A stretch of DNA of 40,587 nt, taken from UKL13-2 sp044346745 (GTDB lineage: Bacteria > Pseudomonadota > Gammaproteobacteria > Burkholderiales > Usitatibacteraceae). Each line of letters begins with the position of its first letter. The first letter of the stretch is position 1. The position numbers were made by a program, and so were the translations under genes. The stretch lies in assembly GCA_044346745.1 (NCBI GenBank), contig JBIIYQ010000009.1, forward strand, positions 1 through 40,587, given 5' to 3'. Below, piece after piece: positions 15,927 through 24,366 of this stretch. The notes beneath the pieces were generated by a model. It did no database searches. It saw nothing but the letters and a program-made list of their open reading frames with translations, and had not been told where the DNA came from.

Positions 15927-16730
15927 TCAACCTCGGGTGCGGTTGCTATTTTTTTGTCGTCTGCCGTCGAACTCGGCTTTTGCGGCTGCAAGCTCCCGAT
16001 TGAAGTCGGGATTGTTTTGCAGCAGCGCAATAAATGCTTCGCCAATCAAACGGCCACCGACTAAGTCGGTTGGATAGTGAACCCCCGCCACCACCCGCAG
16101 CCACGCGCTCTTATCCGCATGCGCGAGAAAATCGGCTTTCCGTTCGGGCACGATCTCTCCCATCACAAAGGCCCAGATGCGCGTGCCGGTCGTTCGTGCG
16201 CTGGGATACGCACCGTGGTGCGACGGCAGGATCGGTTTCACCCGCGCATCGCGATCCTTCGGACGCGCGCGATGCGTGTATGGCGATGTGTGTGCGTACG
16301 GTTTCATGTCGCCACGGATGTCGGCGAATAGCTTCGCGATCTTTGGGTAATTCGTTGCGGTGAAGTCTGTGCCGAGTAACGTCGCGGACCAATCCATCGG
16401 GCCGAGTGTGGAGTCGCGCGTGGCCTCCGCCATTTCAGCGGGCGAGCGAAATTCCTGAACGCGCAATACCGTATCGAGATCGGCTAGGTCCGCCAGCGAA
16501 TTGGGCTCTGGTGGGGCAGGCAATACTCTCTTCAGATCGATCGCCGTAGCCGATACATAAACAGCCACGCGAGGCTTCGTAGGGGCGCTAGGCTGAGCAG
16601 ATGTGTTTGTGGCAACACTGGGTTGCGTTGCAACTCCCTTTGCAGCTTCGTGGGCGTGCGTCGCACTCACAGTGAGCATCGCGGCGAGCGCGATTGTGAT
16701 CCTACGCGTGGTGTGTGCCTTGCTGGTCAT
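15927..16730 (-). CDS. PAP2/class A acid phosphatase-like protein with altered motifs
   Basis: This 267-aa protein has a signal peptide (~26 residues) and a PhoN-type PAP2 domain. The third motif is intact (R212-VVAG-VH218-YPTD222). The second motif, normally PSGH, reads P176-S-A-R179, so the His that protonates the leaving group is replaced by Arg. The first motif, KxxxxxxRP, has R156-P157 but Ser at 149 instead of Lys. The usual phospho-His nucleophile corresponds to H218. It may be a non-hydrolytic phosphate- or lipid-binding relative or a weak enzyme. Its ATG directly follows the stop of the TonB receptor gene (0 bp gap), so it is translationally coupled and belongs to that operon. Confidence 0.75.
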   Translation of the reverse strand: MTSKAHTTRRITIALAAMLTVSATHAHEAAKGVATQPSVATNTSAQPSAPTKPRVAVYVSATAIDLKRVLPAPPEPNSLADLADLDTVLRVQEFRSPAEMAEATRDSTLGPMDWSATLLGTDFTATNYPKIAKLFADIRGDMKPYAHTSPYTHRARPKDRDARVKPILPSHHGAYPSARTTGTRIWAFVMGEIVPERKADFLAHADKSAWLRVVAGVHYPTDLVGGRLIGEAFIALLQNNPDFNRELAAAKAEFDGRRQKNSNRTRG

Positions 16731-18881
16731 CTAAAAGCTCGCGCGGATGGTCATTTCGATACTGCGCTTAGGTGCAACGATAACGTAGTTGGCATCGGTG
16801 GCCCACGATGCGTAGAACTTATCGGTAGCGTTGCGTACCCGCAGCCCTGCAGTAATTTTGTCGGTCAGACGTTGCATCGCGGCGAGCTCCAGGGTCGTAG
16901 CTTGCGGCAGCTCGATGGTGTTCGCATCATTGGCATAAAACTTACCGACGTGCCGTAGCGTTGCCATGAGTTGTGTTCCGCTCATGGGTGTGACTGTGGC
17001 TGTCAAATTGGCAACGCGTTTTGGCACATTGGGCGGTGTTTTTCCGGCAAAAGAAACGCCGCCTGAGGCAAACTTATCGTACTGCGGATCAACGATCGCA
17101 ATGTTTCCGTCAAGCGCAAATGCGCTTGATAAACGAAACGCGCCTGAGAGCTCCAACCCACGAGCCGATTGTTTGCCCAATGCGCTTGTGATGTTCGTCA
17201 CTGGATCTGCAAACGGAATCTTATCCTTCTCTAATCTGTAAATCGCTGCCGTCCACTCGCCCTTGCCATTGGCAAATGACTGCTTCCAGCCTGCTTCGAT
17301 TTGCCGAGCCCGTGTCAGATCAAAAGGAATGTCCGTGGGAGACAAGAAAAACGCGGTAAACCGAGATTCAGTACCGGTCGCATATTGGATATAGGCATTT
17401 CCAGTCGGTGTCGCATTCCAGAGCAATGCGATCCGACCGGTCACAGGACGGAAATCTTTTGTGTATTCGGCAAAGCTAGTTGGCCTACGATCCTGATAGT
17501 CGAAATCCAGCTGATCCTGACGTAGTCCGCCGATCAAATTCCACGTTGGTGCGAACGTCAGCTGTGCTTCAGCGAAGACAGATTTTTGCAACTGGTCCAC
17601 GCTCACGAGGCGATTCCTGCCAGCGCTGTTGAATGAGAAAAAGGACACATTTACAGGGTTGATAGGATCAACAAACTGGGAGGTTCCCGTTGTCGCCCCA
17701 CGTGGGCTCAGGAAGTTTGTCTTGCCCACCTCGATACCGCCTGCAGATTTGAACGGCATCGCACCCAATGTGCCATTCCACTTTGCTTCTGCGCGCGACC
17801 CAAAAAATTCGTGGTCGTAGGCAAGGTCTTCAAACCACTGGCGACGAACTTGTGCGCCGGTCGTAGCGGTAGCGGGAAAGAATGCAAAGCGATACGCATT
17901 CTTCCAGTCACGATTGGCTTGGTAGTGCCACGCAATGTTGGACAAGCTCCACTGGCCAGTCTGCCAATTCGTTTTCCAAGTGAACCACGTGACATCGTCG
18001 TCGTGAACGTTATCGTCAATGTTGTTGTAGTTGATGTTACGGAGCGAGGCATCGAGGCGACCATTGATGAGTGGTGTGCCCCAGTAAGGGTTATCAATAC
18101 TGTTGCGCAGCACATCCACACCAAAGATCATCGACAGATTGGCCGTCACGTCCCAGCGAAGGCTAGCGACGATGTTTTGAGAGTTGTGCTTGGTACCTTG
18201 TACGTCGGTACGAAACACATTGCTTACCGCATCGATTCTGCCTGAGACATTATCTGAGAGTGGCCCGCCCGTACCAAGGCCCACGCGAAATGCGTTTGGA
18301 CTTCCTGAGAAAGAGGTCAGTACGTCAACGGGCTGCGCCGTGCGGGAAGGTTGCTTTCGCACATGGTTGATCGCGCCGCCAACTGACCCTTCGCCAGCGA
18401 TGATGCCTGCGGCACCGCGAAGCACTTCAAGCCGTTCAAAGGCAAAGCTATCGTACACGCGCATTGTAGCGTTCGTGGAGCCGACACGAATGCCGTCATA
18501 GAGGATGGAGAATGAGTTCTCAGCAAAGCCGCGCCCTTGCATTGCGGCCGACGAGCCCGGCCTGACAGCGGCGGTGATGCCCGCGATGCCTTCAAGCGCA
18601 TCGACCATCGTCTTTTTGCCCCGCGATTGCATGGTGGCTTGATCCACCGCATCGATGGACACAGGCGTATCTTTGATCGATGTCGCTAAGCGGGAACCGG
18701 TTTCGGCAATGGTTGAAAGATTCAATGTTGGTTCTGCTTCTTTGGCGGCCGTGACGACGATCGATTCTGTCTTCTTAGGGGCTTGCGTTGCTTGCGCGTG
18801 TGTCGTGTCGACTGTGAAAAGTGCACCGACGGGTGTGGCAAATAGTGCGGTGATGGTGAGTGAAAGGATTTTCTTGTTCAT
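16731..18881 (-). CDS. TonB-dependent outer membrane receptor (siderophore type)
   Basis: The ATG at 18881 gives 716 aa. The open frame runs to 18974 into the neighbouring gene, but the signal peptide (residues 1-30, ending TTHAQ) fixes the start. A TonB box ESIVVTA lies at 39-45, followed by the plug (SIKDTPVSIDAVDQ, MQGRGF, ILYDGIRVG, LEVLRGAAGIIAGEGSVGG). A 22-strand barrel ends in the required C-terminal Phe (EMTIRASF). By pattern it belongs to the FhuA/FpvA-like siderophore receptor group and is not His-rich like classic ZnuD. It lies 77 bp downstream of the COG0523 GTPase on the same strand, suggesting uptake of a metal, perhaps zinc, as a chelate. Ligand unproven. Confidence 0.9.
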   Translation of the reverse strand: MNKKILSLTITALFATPVGALFTVDTTHAQATQAPKKTESIVVTAAKEAEPTLNLSTIAETGSRLATSIKDTPVSIDAVDQATMQSRGKKTMVDALEGIAGITAAVRPGSSAAMQGRGFAENSFSILYDGIRVGSTNATMRVYDSFAFERLEVLRGAAGIIAGEGSVGGAINHVRKQPSRTAQPVDVLTSFSGSPNAFRVGLGTGGPLSDNVSGRIDAVSNVFRTDVQGTKHNSQNIVASLRWDVTANLSMIFGVDVLRNSIDNPYWGTPLINGRLDASLRNINYNNIDDNVHDDDVTWFTWKTNWQTGQWSLSNIAWHYQANRDWKNAYRFAFFPATATTGAQVRRQWFEDLAYDHEFFGSRAEAKWNGTLGAMPFKSAGGIEVGKTNFLSPRGATTGTSQFVDPINPVNVSFFSFNSAGRNRLVSVDQLQKSVFAEAQLTFAPTWNLIGGLRQDQLDFDYQDRRPTSFAEYTKDFRPVTGRIALLWNATPTGNAYIQYATGTESRFTAFFLSPTDIPFDLTRARQIEAGWKQSFANGKGEWTAAIYRLEKDKIPFADPVTNITSALGKQSARGLELSGAFRLSSAFALDGNIAIVDPQYDKFASGGVSFAGKTPPNVPKRVANLTATVTPMSGTQLMATLRHVGKFYANDANTIELPQATTLELAAMQRLTDKITAGLRVRNATDKFYASWATDANYVIVAPKRSIEMTIRASF

Positions 18882-18958
18882 CTTCAAATCGTGAAAGTAG
18901 GGTGTGTTGAAAAGATTGTTTCTAGGAGAGGGGAATCGCTGTTTTTTGGCTTTATGCG

Positions 18959-20194
18959 CTAGGCGTGTCGCCACGCCGGAAAGGGGTCAACGTACTTCGC
19001 CCACTTCGCCCTACCCTCTTCGAATTCCTTTTTGGTGAGCAAGCATTTATCGAGCTCTGCGCGCATCCATGCTTCATTCATGCCTACACCAATGAATACC
19101 AGCTCCTGCCGGCGGTCGCCGAATTCGCTGTCCCACTTTTTCTGGATGCGGGCAACATACTCTGGCTCTTCCGGCCAATCTGCTTTAGGTGTCCCTGCCC
19201 ACCAAGTGCCACCAGCTTCGTTCACGCGCGCGCCACCGGCTTGGCTCCATGTGCCCGCTGCGTCGTAGCGCGAGGCCAACCAAAAGTAGCCCTTGGAGCG
19301 GATGACGCCCGGCCAATCAACATGCAGAAATTTGTGAAAACGATTTGGATGAAACGGGCGATGCACCACGTATGCAAAGCTGGTGATGCCGTACTCCTCG
19401 GCTTCGGAGGTTTCCTGTCCGCGCATCAGCTTGAGCCAGCCTGGCGCTTCAGAGGCTTTCTCGAAGTTGAAAAGGTTGGTATCGAGCACACGATTGAGCC
19501 CCACTTTGCCCTGCGTGGATTCGATGATTTCCGCATCGGGGTTGAGCGCCGCGAGCATGGCCTTTAAGCGATCCAGTGCGTCAGCGGATACAAGATCAGC
19601 TTTGTTGATAATGATTACGTTGGCGAATTCAATTTGCTCGGTGAGCAAATTGACGACCGTGCGCTCATCGGCCTCGCCCATGTGTTCACCACGATCCTTT
19701 AGTTGATCGACGGAGCAGAAGTCCCTGATGAAATTGAACGCATCAACGACCGTGACCATGGTGTCGAGTCGTGCGACGGAAGACAAGCTCATGCCGTTTT
19801 CATCTTCAAACGTAAACGTTTCAGCAACCGGCAAGGGTTCAGATATGCCGGTGGACTCGATCAACAAATAGTCGAATCGCCCCTCTGCGGCAAGCCTAGT
19901 CACTTCGATTAACAAATCCTCGCGCAGCGTGCAGCAAATGCAGCCGTTAGACATCTCCACCAGTTTTTCCTCGGTGCGGGACAAATTCGCGCCGCCGTTT
20001 TCCACCAGTTGCACATCAATATTCACTTCCGACATATCGTTAACGATGACGGCAACACGTTTGCCTTCACGGTTATTCAACACATGGTTGAGCAGGGTGG
20101 TTTTTCCGGCGCCAAGAAAGCCGGACAGCACGGTCACGGGAAGGCGTGAGTCTTTCTTTGTTTGCGGTGGGCGATATGAGGTGAGGATACTCAT
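18959..20194 (-). CDS. zigA: COG0523 GTPase, ZigA/YciC-type putative zinc metallochaperone
   Basis: The ATG at 20194 gives 411 aa starting MSILTSYRPPQTKK. The frame extends to 20320, but that part crosses the operator and is not protein-like. P-loop G25-FLGAG-K31-T32, Walker-type IESTGISEP, the family metal site C85-I-C87-C88 and NKxD at N197-KAD200 are all present. The CobW C-terminal domain follows, ending in the subfamily signature GDRRQELVFIG and a KYVDPFPAW tail. ZigA/YciC proteins are made when zinc is scarce, usually under Zur, and help deliver zinc to client proteins. It heads an operon with the TonB receptor and PAP2-like gene. The palindrome at 20302-20322 is the likely control site. 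Confidence 0.92.
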   Translation of the reverse strand: MSILTSYRPPQTKKDSRLPVTVLSGFLGAGKTTLLNHVLNNREGKRVAVIVNDMSEVNIDVQLVENGGANLSRTEEKLVEMSNGCICCTLREDLLIEVTRLAAEGRFDYLLIESTGISEPLPVAETFTFEDENGMSLSSVARLDTMVTVVDAFNFIRDFCSVDQLKDRGEHMGEADERTVVNLLTEQIEFANVIIINKADLVSADALDRLKAMLAALNPDAEIIESTQGKVGLNRVLDTNLFNFEKASEAPGWLKLMRGQETSEAEEYGITSFAYVVHRPFHPNRFHKFLHVDWPGVIRSKGYFWLASRYDAAGTWSQAGGARVNEAGGTWWAGTPKADWPEEPEYVARIQKKWDSEFGDRRQELVFIGVGMNEAWMRAELDKCLLTKKEFEEGRAKWAKYVDPFPAWRHA

Positions 20195-20301
20195 CGGGGA
20201 AAGTTCCGGTAAACAAGGAATGGTGCGGGCGCATAGACGCGAACCAGCACGGCGCAATCGGGAGGCACTACAGATGCAACAGTGTAGCAAAAAGGGAGCC
20301 G

Positions 20302-20322
20302 TATTGCATCTTTGTTGCAATA
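20302..20322 (-). promoter_or_regulatory. 21-bp palindrome, candidate Zur operator
   Basis: TATTGCA (20302-20308) and TGCAATA (20316-20322) form a perfect 7-bp inverted repeat with a 7-bp spacer, and the innermost spacer bases extend the symmetry partly (C/G). It lies about 108 bp before the COG0523 start. A half-site TGCAAC (20275-20280) and a palindrome GCAACTCGTTGC (20360-20371) lie close by. Position and gene context favour Zur; the exact Zur consensus of this lineage is not known to me. Confidence 0.5.
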
Positions 20323-20340
20323 AAGGGGCATCCTTGGAGT

Positions 20341-20568
20341 TAATTACGTGTCGCTCTTGGCAACTCGTTGCAGATCCCCCGGCGCAATTCGCCGCGAGGT
20401 GCCAGTCGTGCCCAACACCAATGCCGTCGGCCGCGAACTCCTTCCGGCAGGGGCAGCGTTAAGCCTGACCGAGGTGGGGTCGCCGAGTTCGGCGAGATCG
20501 CTCGCCGCGAAAATTCAGCGTGGAAATGGTGACGGCGCGTGTCGGATAGACGCGGTGCCGCTTAGGTC
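20341..20568. other. Gene-free spacer
   Basis: This 228-bp stretch separates the reductase gene from the operator region. It holds GCAACTCGTTGC (20360-20371) and a 6-bp hairpin CGCCGA-GT-TCGGCG (20481-20494) without a T-tract. No coding potential is convincing. Confidence 0.5.
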
Positions 20569-21816
20569 TCAAGCCTCAAGCAAATCAAACGTTAGCCCTG
20601 CATGTGTGGCCAGTCGATCAACCAACTTTGCGCCCATAGCCGTAGAAGGTGTCCAGAATCCGCCTGCGAGATCACTCTTTGAAATGTCGAGCGCCAGGCA
20701 AGCCGCCGCTTCGCCCAACATCTTGCCGGTTGAGCCATAACCTGGGTCGCGGTCTCCCGTGACTTTGACGCGTAACTCGCGTCCGTCTTCGGTGCGCCCG
20801 ACAAAACGAAAGTCGAAGAACCCCTTCTCTTGCGCCTCAGGGCTGGGGCCGTCACCCGGCGCGGGGAGAATTGTTTTTTCCAATAACCAGCGTGTCGGCG
20901 CGATCGCGGTCGCCACCAAAAACCCGCCGAGACCGGCCGCAAAACTAGTAGCACGCATGCGCCCCGAAAAACCCTTGCCCATCAACATGGCTTCGTCATA
21001 ACGGAACTTGGCACCATAGGAGAGTCCCGAGATGGCGTTGCTCCGGTGCACCACACGTGTGTTGACGGCAGCCATCACAAACGGTGCCGCCCATGCCTTG
21101 AAGTCTTTATCAAATGTCGCCGCGCTAACGTTGGTTTGACGAACGGTGGTCGCGGGCGCAGGCATGACCAACGAATACGGGTTGGAGAGTTCTTTGCGCA
21201 ACGCCGGGTCTTTGGCCGCTTCACGAACGATGTTGACCATACTCGCCACGGTGCCACCCGATGCTGCACCACGCATCGCCTTCACTCGCATTTTGACGGT
21301 GGTGCACGGCTCACCAAAATGCGTCAGTGCCTGTTGCTGCAAGAACCACACGCCGAGATCAGAGGGGATCGAATCAAAGCCGCAGCAGTGAACGATACGT
21401 GCGCCGCTGGCGGCGGCTTGGTCGGCATGGGCGCTGATCATGCGGCGTATCCACTGCGGCTCACCGGTCAGGTCACAGTAATCGGTGCCGGCATCCACAC
21501 ATGCACGAATCAGGGGCTCACCATAAAGCGCGTAGGGACCGACGGTAGATATAACCACACTTGCCTGTTGGCACATGGCTGAAAGTGCGGCTGCGTCGGA
21601 CGCGTCAGCGATGATGACGGGAATGTCTGCGGCATCGGGGCCGAGGCTAGCGAGCAAGTCTTGTAGCTTGGACTTGGAGCGGCCGGCCACTGCCCACGAT
21701 AACTTCCGCGCGCCGGGTCTGGCAGCAGTGCCAAATTCACGCATCAAATATGCGCAGAGAATTTTGCCGACAAAGCTGGTGGCACCGAAGACTACAACAT
21801 CAAATTTGTTTTTCAT
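20569..21816 (-). CDS. Saccharopine dehydrogenase-like NAD(P)-binding oxidoreductase
   Basis: The ATG at 21816 gives 415 aa starting MKNKFDVVVFGATSFVGK, a Rossmann GxTxxxG nucleotide-binding loop at the extreme N-terminus. The upstream frame to 21867 would displace it. Further landmarks are WAVAGRSKSKLQDLL, VISTVGPYALYGEPLI, GTDYCDLTGEPQW and HCCGFDSIPSD, the typical pattern of the SCCPDH/mycobacterial trans-acting enoyl reductase branch rather than a lysine-pathway enzyme. A hydrophobic helix near residues 285-305 (FAAGLGGFLVATAIAP) is also family-typical. The substrate is probably a lipid intermediate, but nothing nearby shows which. The gene is on the same strand as the zigA unit but 375 bp upstream of it, so probably separate. 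Confidence 0.85.
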   Translation of the reverse strand: MKNKFDVVVFGATSFVGKILCAYLMREFGTAARPGARKLSWAVAGRSKSKLQDLLASLGPDAADIPVIIADASDAAALSAMCQQASVVISTVGPYALYGEPLIRACVDAGTDYCDLTGEPQWIRRMISAHADQAAASGARIVHCCGFDSIPSDLGVWFLQQQALTHFGEPCTTVKMRVKAMRGAASGGTVASMVNIVREAAKDPALRKELSNPYSLVMPAPATTVRQTNVSAATFDKDFKAWAAPFVMAAVNTRVVHRSNAISGLSYGAKFRYDEAMLMGKGFSGRMRATSFAAGLGGFLVATAIAPTRWLLEKTILPAPGDGPSPEAQEKGFFDFRFVGRTEDGRELRVKVTGDRDPGYGSTGKMLGEAAACLALDISKSDLAGGFWTPSTAMGAKLVDRLATHAGLTFDLLEA

Positions 21817-22003
21817 GGGCAGGCGGGCAAATGGGAGCGTAAGAGCGGCAATGAATTCGCGATACACTCAGTTTAGCGCTCCTTCATCCCACCCCGTCGG
21901 ACGCGCAATGCTTCATCTTCGTCGAATCTTCGTCGAATTTCCGTTACATCTCGGCGGTGTATAACGACAATCTGAAGACCATCCAACTCGATCAGTCGCC
22001 AGT

Positions 22004-23428
22004 ATGAAAACACCCAGCCAAGCCCAACATCCACTCTGCAGACTCATTCGAATCGTTACCGTATTGGCGGGCATCGCCTTGTTATCGGGCTGTGCGGCAA
22101 CGCTGGTCAACACACCGCGTAATCAGCCGTTGGGTCCGGTGCCTTCAAATGCAACGGTGCTGCGCGCTGCAGAGAACGTCGGCGGCGAGACCATGGTGGC
22201 GTTATCGTTTTCTGGTGGCGGGTTGCGCGCCGCGGCGTTTTCGTATGGCGTACTGCAAGGATTAGCCCAGCATCCGTCAAAAGGCGGCAAGACGTTGTTG
22301 GAAGACGTTTCGTTTATCACCAGCGTCTCCGGTGGCTCAATTACCGCAGCGTATTTTGGTCTACACGGCGTGGCGGGATTAGAACGCTTTCGTGAGCAGG
22401 CGCTGCTGCGCGACGGCGAGGCGGGCATGCGTTTGAGTTTGTTGAACCCCGTGAATCTCACACGACTCGTGACTGGTGGACTGAATGATCGTGACAACTT
22501 CCAATCATGGCTGGAAGATGACTTGTTCAAGGGGGCCACCTTCGCCGACATGTATCGCAATAAACGCCCGGTGGTGTGGATTAACGCGACCAACGCCTAC
22601 CATCGGATTGCGTTTCCATTTCATGAGCGGGCGTTTGATGCAATTTGCAGCGACCTGGCAAGTTTTCCAGTATCGGAGGCGGTCGCCGCGTCGATGGCTG
22701 TTCCGGTATTGTTTGCGCCAGTGGTGCTTCGCAAGTACCCAAACAACTGCCCGAACAAACTCGCCGACATCATTGCACCTCGGCCGGCGGGAGAGAGTGT
22801 GGACAACCAGCGCCTAAGATCGGCGCTGTATCGGGCGATCCGCGATTTTCGCGATCCAAATACGGGCCACTACATCAAATTGATCGACGGGGGCATCACC
22901 GATAACTTGGGTCTGGTCAGTATCCTGCAATCGAGGGTGCTGCTGAATACGCCATATGGTCCGATCAGTGAAGGTGATGCCATTGGTGTGCGCAAGTTAT
23001 TGTTTGTTGTAGTCGACGCGGGGCAGGGGCCGAGTGGCGATTGGACGCGTGAACTGCGCGGACCGTCTGGGATTGACCTCGCGACGGCGGCGGTTGATGC
23101 CGCGATCGATAGCACCATGCGTATGAGTTACGACGGGTTTATTCCCATGATGAAAAACTGGGAACGAGAAATTGTTAAGTATCGGTGTGCATTACCCGAA
23201 ACAAGAAAGACAGAAATCCGCAAGATCAGGGAAAACTGGCGATGCGACGATGTCAGTTTTTCCGTCACCGAGGTTTCTTTTGCGTCCTTCAGTGAGCGTG
23301 AAGAAATGGAGCTGTCCGCCATCCCCACACGCTTAAAACTTCCGGAGGCGCAGACAGATTGCTTGATTGCGGCCGGACGGGAAGCGACACGGATGAACGA
23401 CGTGCTGCGGCGCTTTGCCGCGCAGTAA
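22004..23428 (+). CDS. Patatin-like phospholipase lipoprotein
   Basis: This 474-aa protein has a lipoprotein signal peptide with lipobox LLSGC, so C30 would be acylated and the protein anchored in a membrane facing the periplasm. The patatin fold shows the oxyanion loop S-GGG-LR (71-75), the nucleophile elbow S107-V-S109-G-G (canonical GxSxG has Gly at the first place) and the catalytic D295-G-G. Ser109/Asp295 form the expected dyad. It probably hydrolyses phospholipid or another acyl ester. The C-terminal third has several Cys and is not assigned. The stop overlaps the longest upstream frame of the methyltransferase gene, and the true spacing to its preferred start is 46 bp. Confidence 0.87.
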   Translation: MKTPSQAQHPLCRLIRIVTVLAGIALLSGCAATLVNTPRNQPLGPVPSNATVLRAAENVGGETMVALSFSGGGLRAAAFSYGVLQGLAQHPSKGGKTLLEDVSFITSVSGGSITAAYFGLHGVAGLERFREQALLRDGEAGMRLSLLNPVNLTRLVTGGLNDRDNFQSWLEDDLFKGATFADMYRNKRPVVWINATNAYHRIAFPFHERAFDAICSDLASFPVSEAVAASMAVPVLFAPVVLRKYPNNCPNKLADIIAPRPAGESVDNQRLRSALYRAIRDFRDPNTGHYIKLIDGGITDNLGLVSILQSRVLLNTPYGPISEGDAIGVRKLLFVVVDAGQGPSGDWTRELRGPSGIDLATAAVDAAIDSTMRMSYDGFIPMMKNWEREIVKYRCALPETRKTEIRKIRENWRCDDVSFSVTEVSFASFSEREEMELSAIPTRLKLPEAQTDCLIAAGREATRMNDVLRRFAAQ

Positions 23429-23474
23429 ATCGGATTGGAAGTTTCGCGAACACGGAAAAGCGAGAGAACACAGA

Positions 23475-24098
23475 ATGGCGCAGAGCGAATCAACGGTGAC
23501 AACACTGGCCTCGTATGCCAATCGCGCCGAAGCGTTCTGGGAAGGAACCCGCGACCATGACGTGACGCAAAACATAGATGCGTTACTGCGCCACATCGAA
23601 GCAAAGCCGCCGTTCACAATATTGGACTTTGGCTGCGGGCCGGGGCGCGATTTAAAGACCTTCACCGACTTGGGGCATACGGCAATTGGCGTGGAAGGGG
23701 TTGCACAGTTTGTTGAGATGGCGCGGAAACACAGCGGCTGCGAAGTTTGGCATCAGGACTTTTTGGCCTTGGATCTTCCCGCCGCAAGCTTTGACGGTGT
23801 GTTTGCCAACGCAAGTTTGTTTCACGTGCCGCGCGCCGAGCTGCCGCGTGTGCTGAAACAACTCTATCTCTGCTTGAAAGCCGGTGGCGTGTTGTTCAGC
23901 TCAAATCCGCGCGGGAACGACGAAGAGGGCTGGCGCGGCCAGAACGGCGACCGGTACGGCGTGACGCATAGTCTTGAGGCCTGGCAGAGCTTCATGACAA
24001 CAGCCGGGTTTGTGGAGTTGGAGCACTACTATCGGCCTGAAGGCTTGCCGCGTGATCAACAGCCGTGGCTGGCGAGTGTGTGGCGGAAACCGGCGTGA
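23475..24098 (+). CDS. Class I SAM-dependent methyltransferase
   Basis: The preferred start ATG 23475 gives 207 aa. An upstream in-frame ATG at 23415 lies inside the previous gene and adds a basic, unlikely leader. A purine-rich stretch GAGAGAA lies just upstream. The N-terminus ASYANRAEAFWEGTRDHDV is typical of a small bacterial methyltransferase group. Motif I is DFGCGPGRDL (51-60), followed by an acidic residue in GVEG and the post-motif VFANASLFHVPRAELPRVL. It is soluble, and the methyl acceptor is unknown. It is on the same strand as the patatin gene and may be cotranscribed with it. Confidence 0.85.
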   Translation: MAQSESTVTTLASYANRAEAFWEGTRDHDVTQNIDALLRHIEAKPPFTILDFGCGPGRDLKTFTDLGHTAIGVEGVAQFVEMARKHSGCEVWHQDFLALDLPAASFDGVFANASLFHVPRAELPRVLKQLYLCLKAGGVLFSSNPRGNDEEGWRGQNGDRYGVTHSLEAWQSFMTTAGFVELEHYYRPEGLPRDQQPWLASVWRKPA

Positions 24099-24366
24099 TC
24101 GCAGCCCTGTTTGAACGGGAGTGTGCGGTCGATCAGACCTGGGTGTGCGTTTGCAAACAGGCCGTGAACAGGGCTGTCTGTTACGGGGTTGGCCTTTGGA
24201 GTAGGCGCAGCGCTAAACTATGGCAACTGCGTTGGGTTCGGCGCAACCGGCCAATAGCCGCTGTTCGCGAGGGCTTTCTGATTTCACATATTGACCCATT
24301 GAATTCGATGAAAAACACGGTGACTCTGACCCTTGGCGTTCGAAGCCAACAACGCATCGAGCGTCC
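24099..24366. other. Structured spacer upstream of pyrF
   Basis: No gene is convincing in this 268-bp stretch. It contains nested inverted repeats: CAGCCCTGTT (24102-24111) with AACAGGGCTG (24167-24176), CCTGTTTG (24106-24113) with CAAACAGG (24154-24161), and the palindrome GTTTGCAAAC (24149-24158). These could fold as alternative hairpins at the end of the methyltransferase mRNA. A TTGACC at ~24291 may be part of a pyrF promoter. Confidence 0.4.

Noticed and set aside
20360..20371. GCAACTCGTTGC as a separate Zur operator
   Set aside because: Spacing differs from the 21-bp site and it lacks the outer arms; kept only as a possible accessory site.
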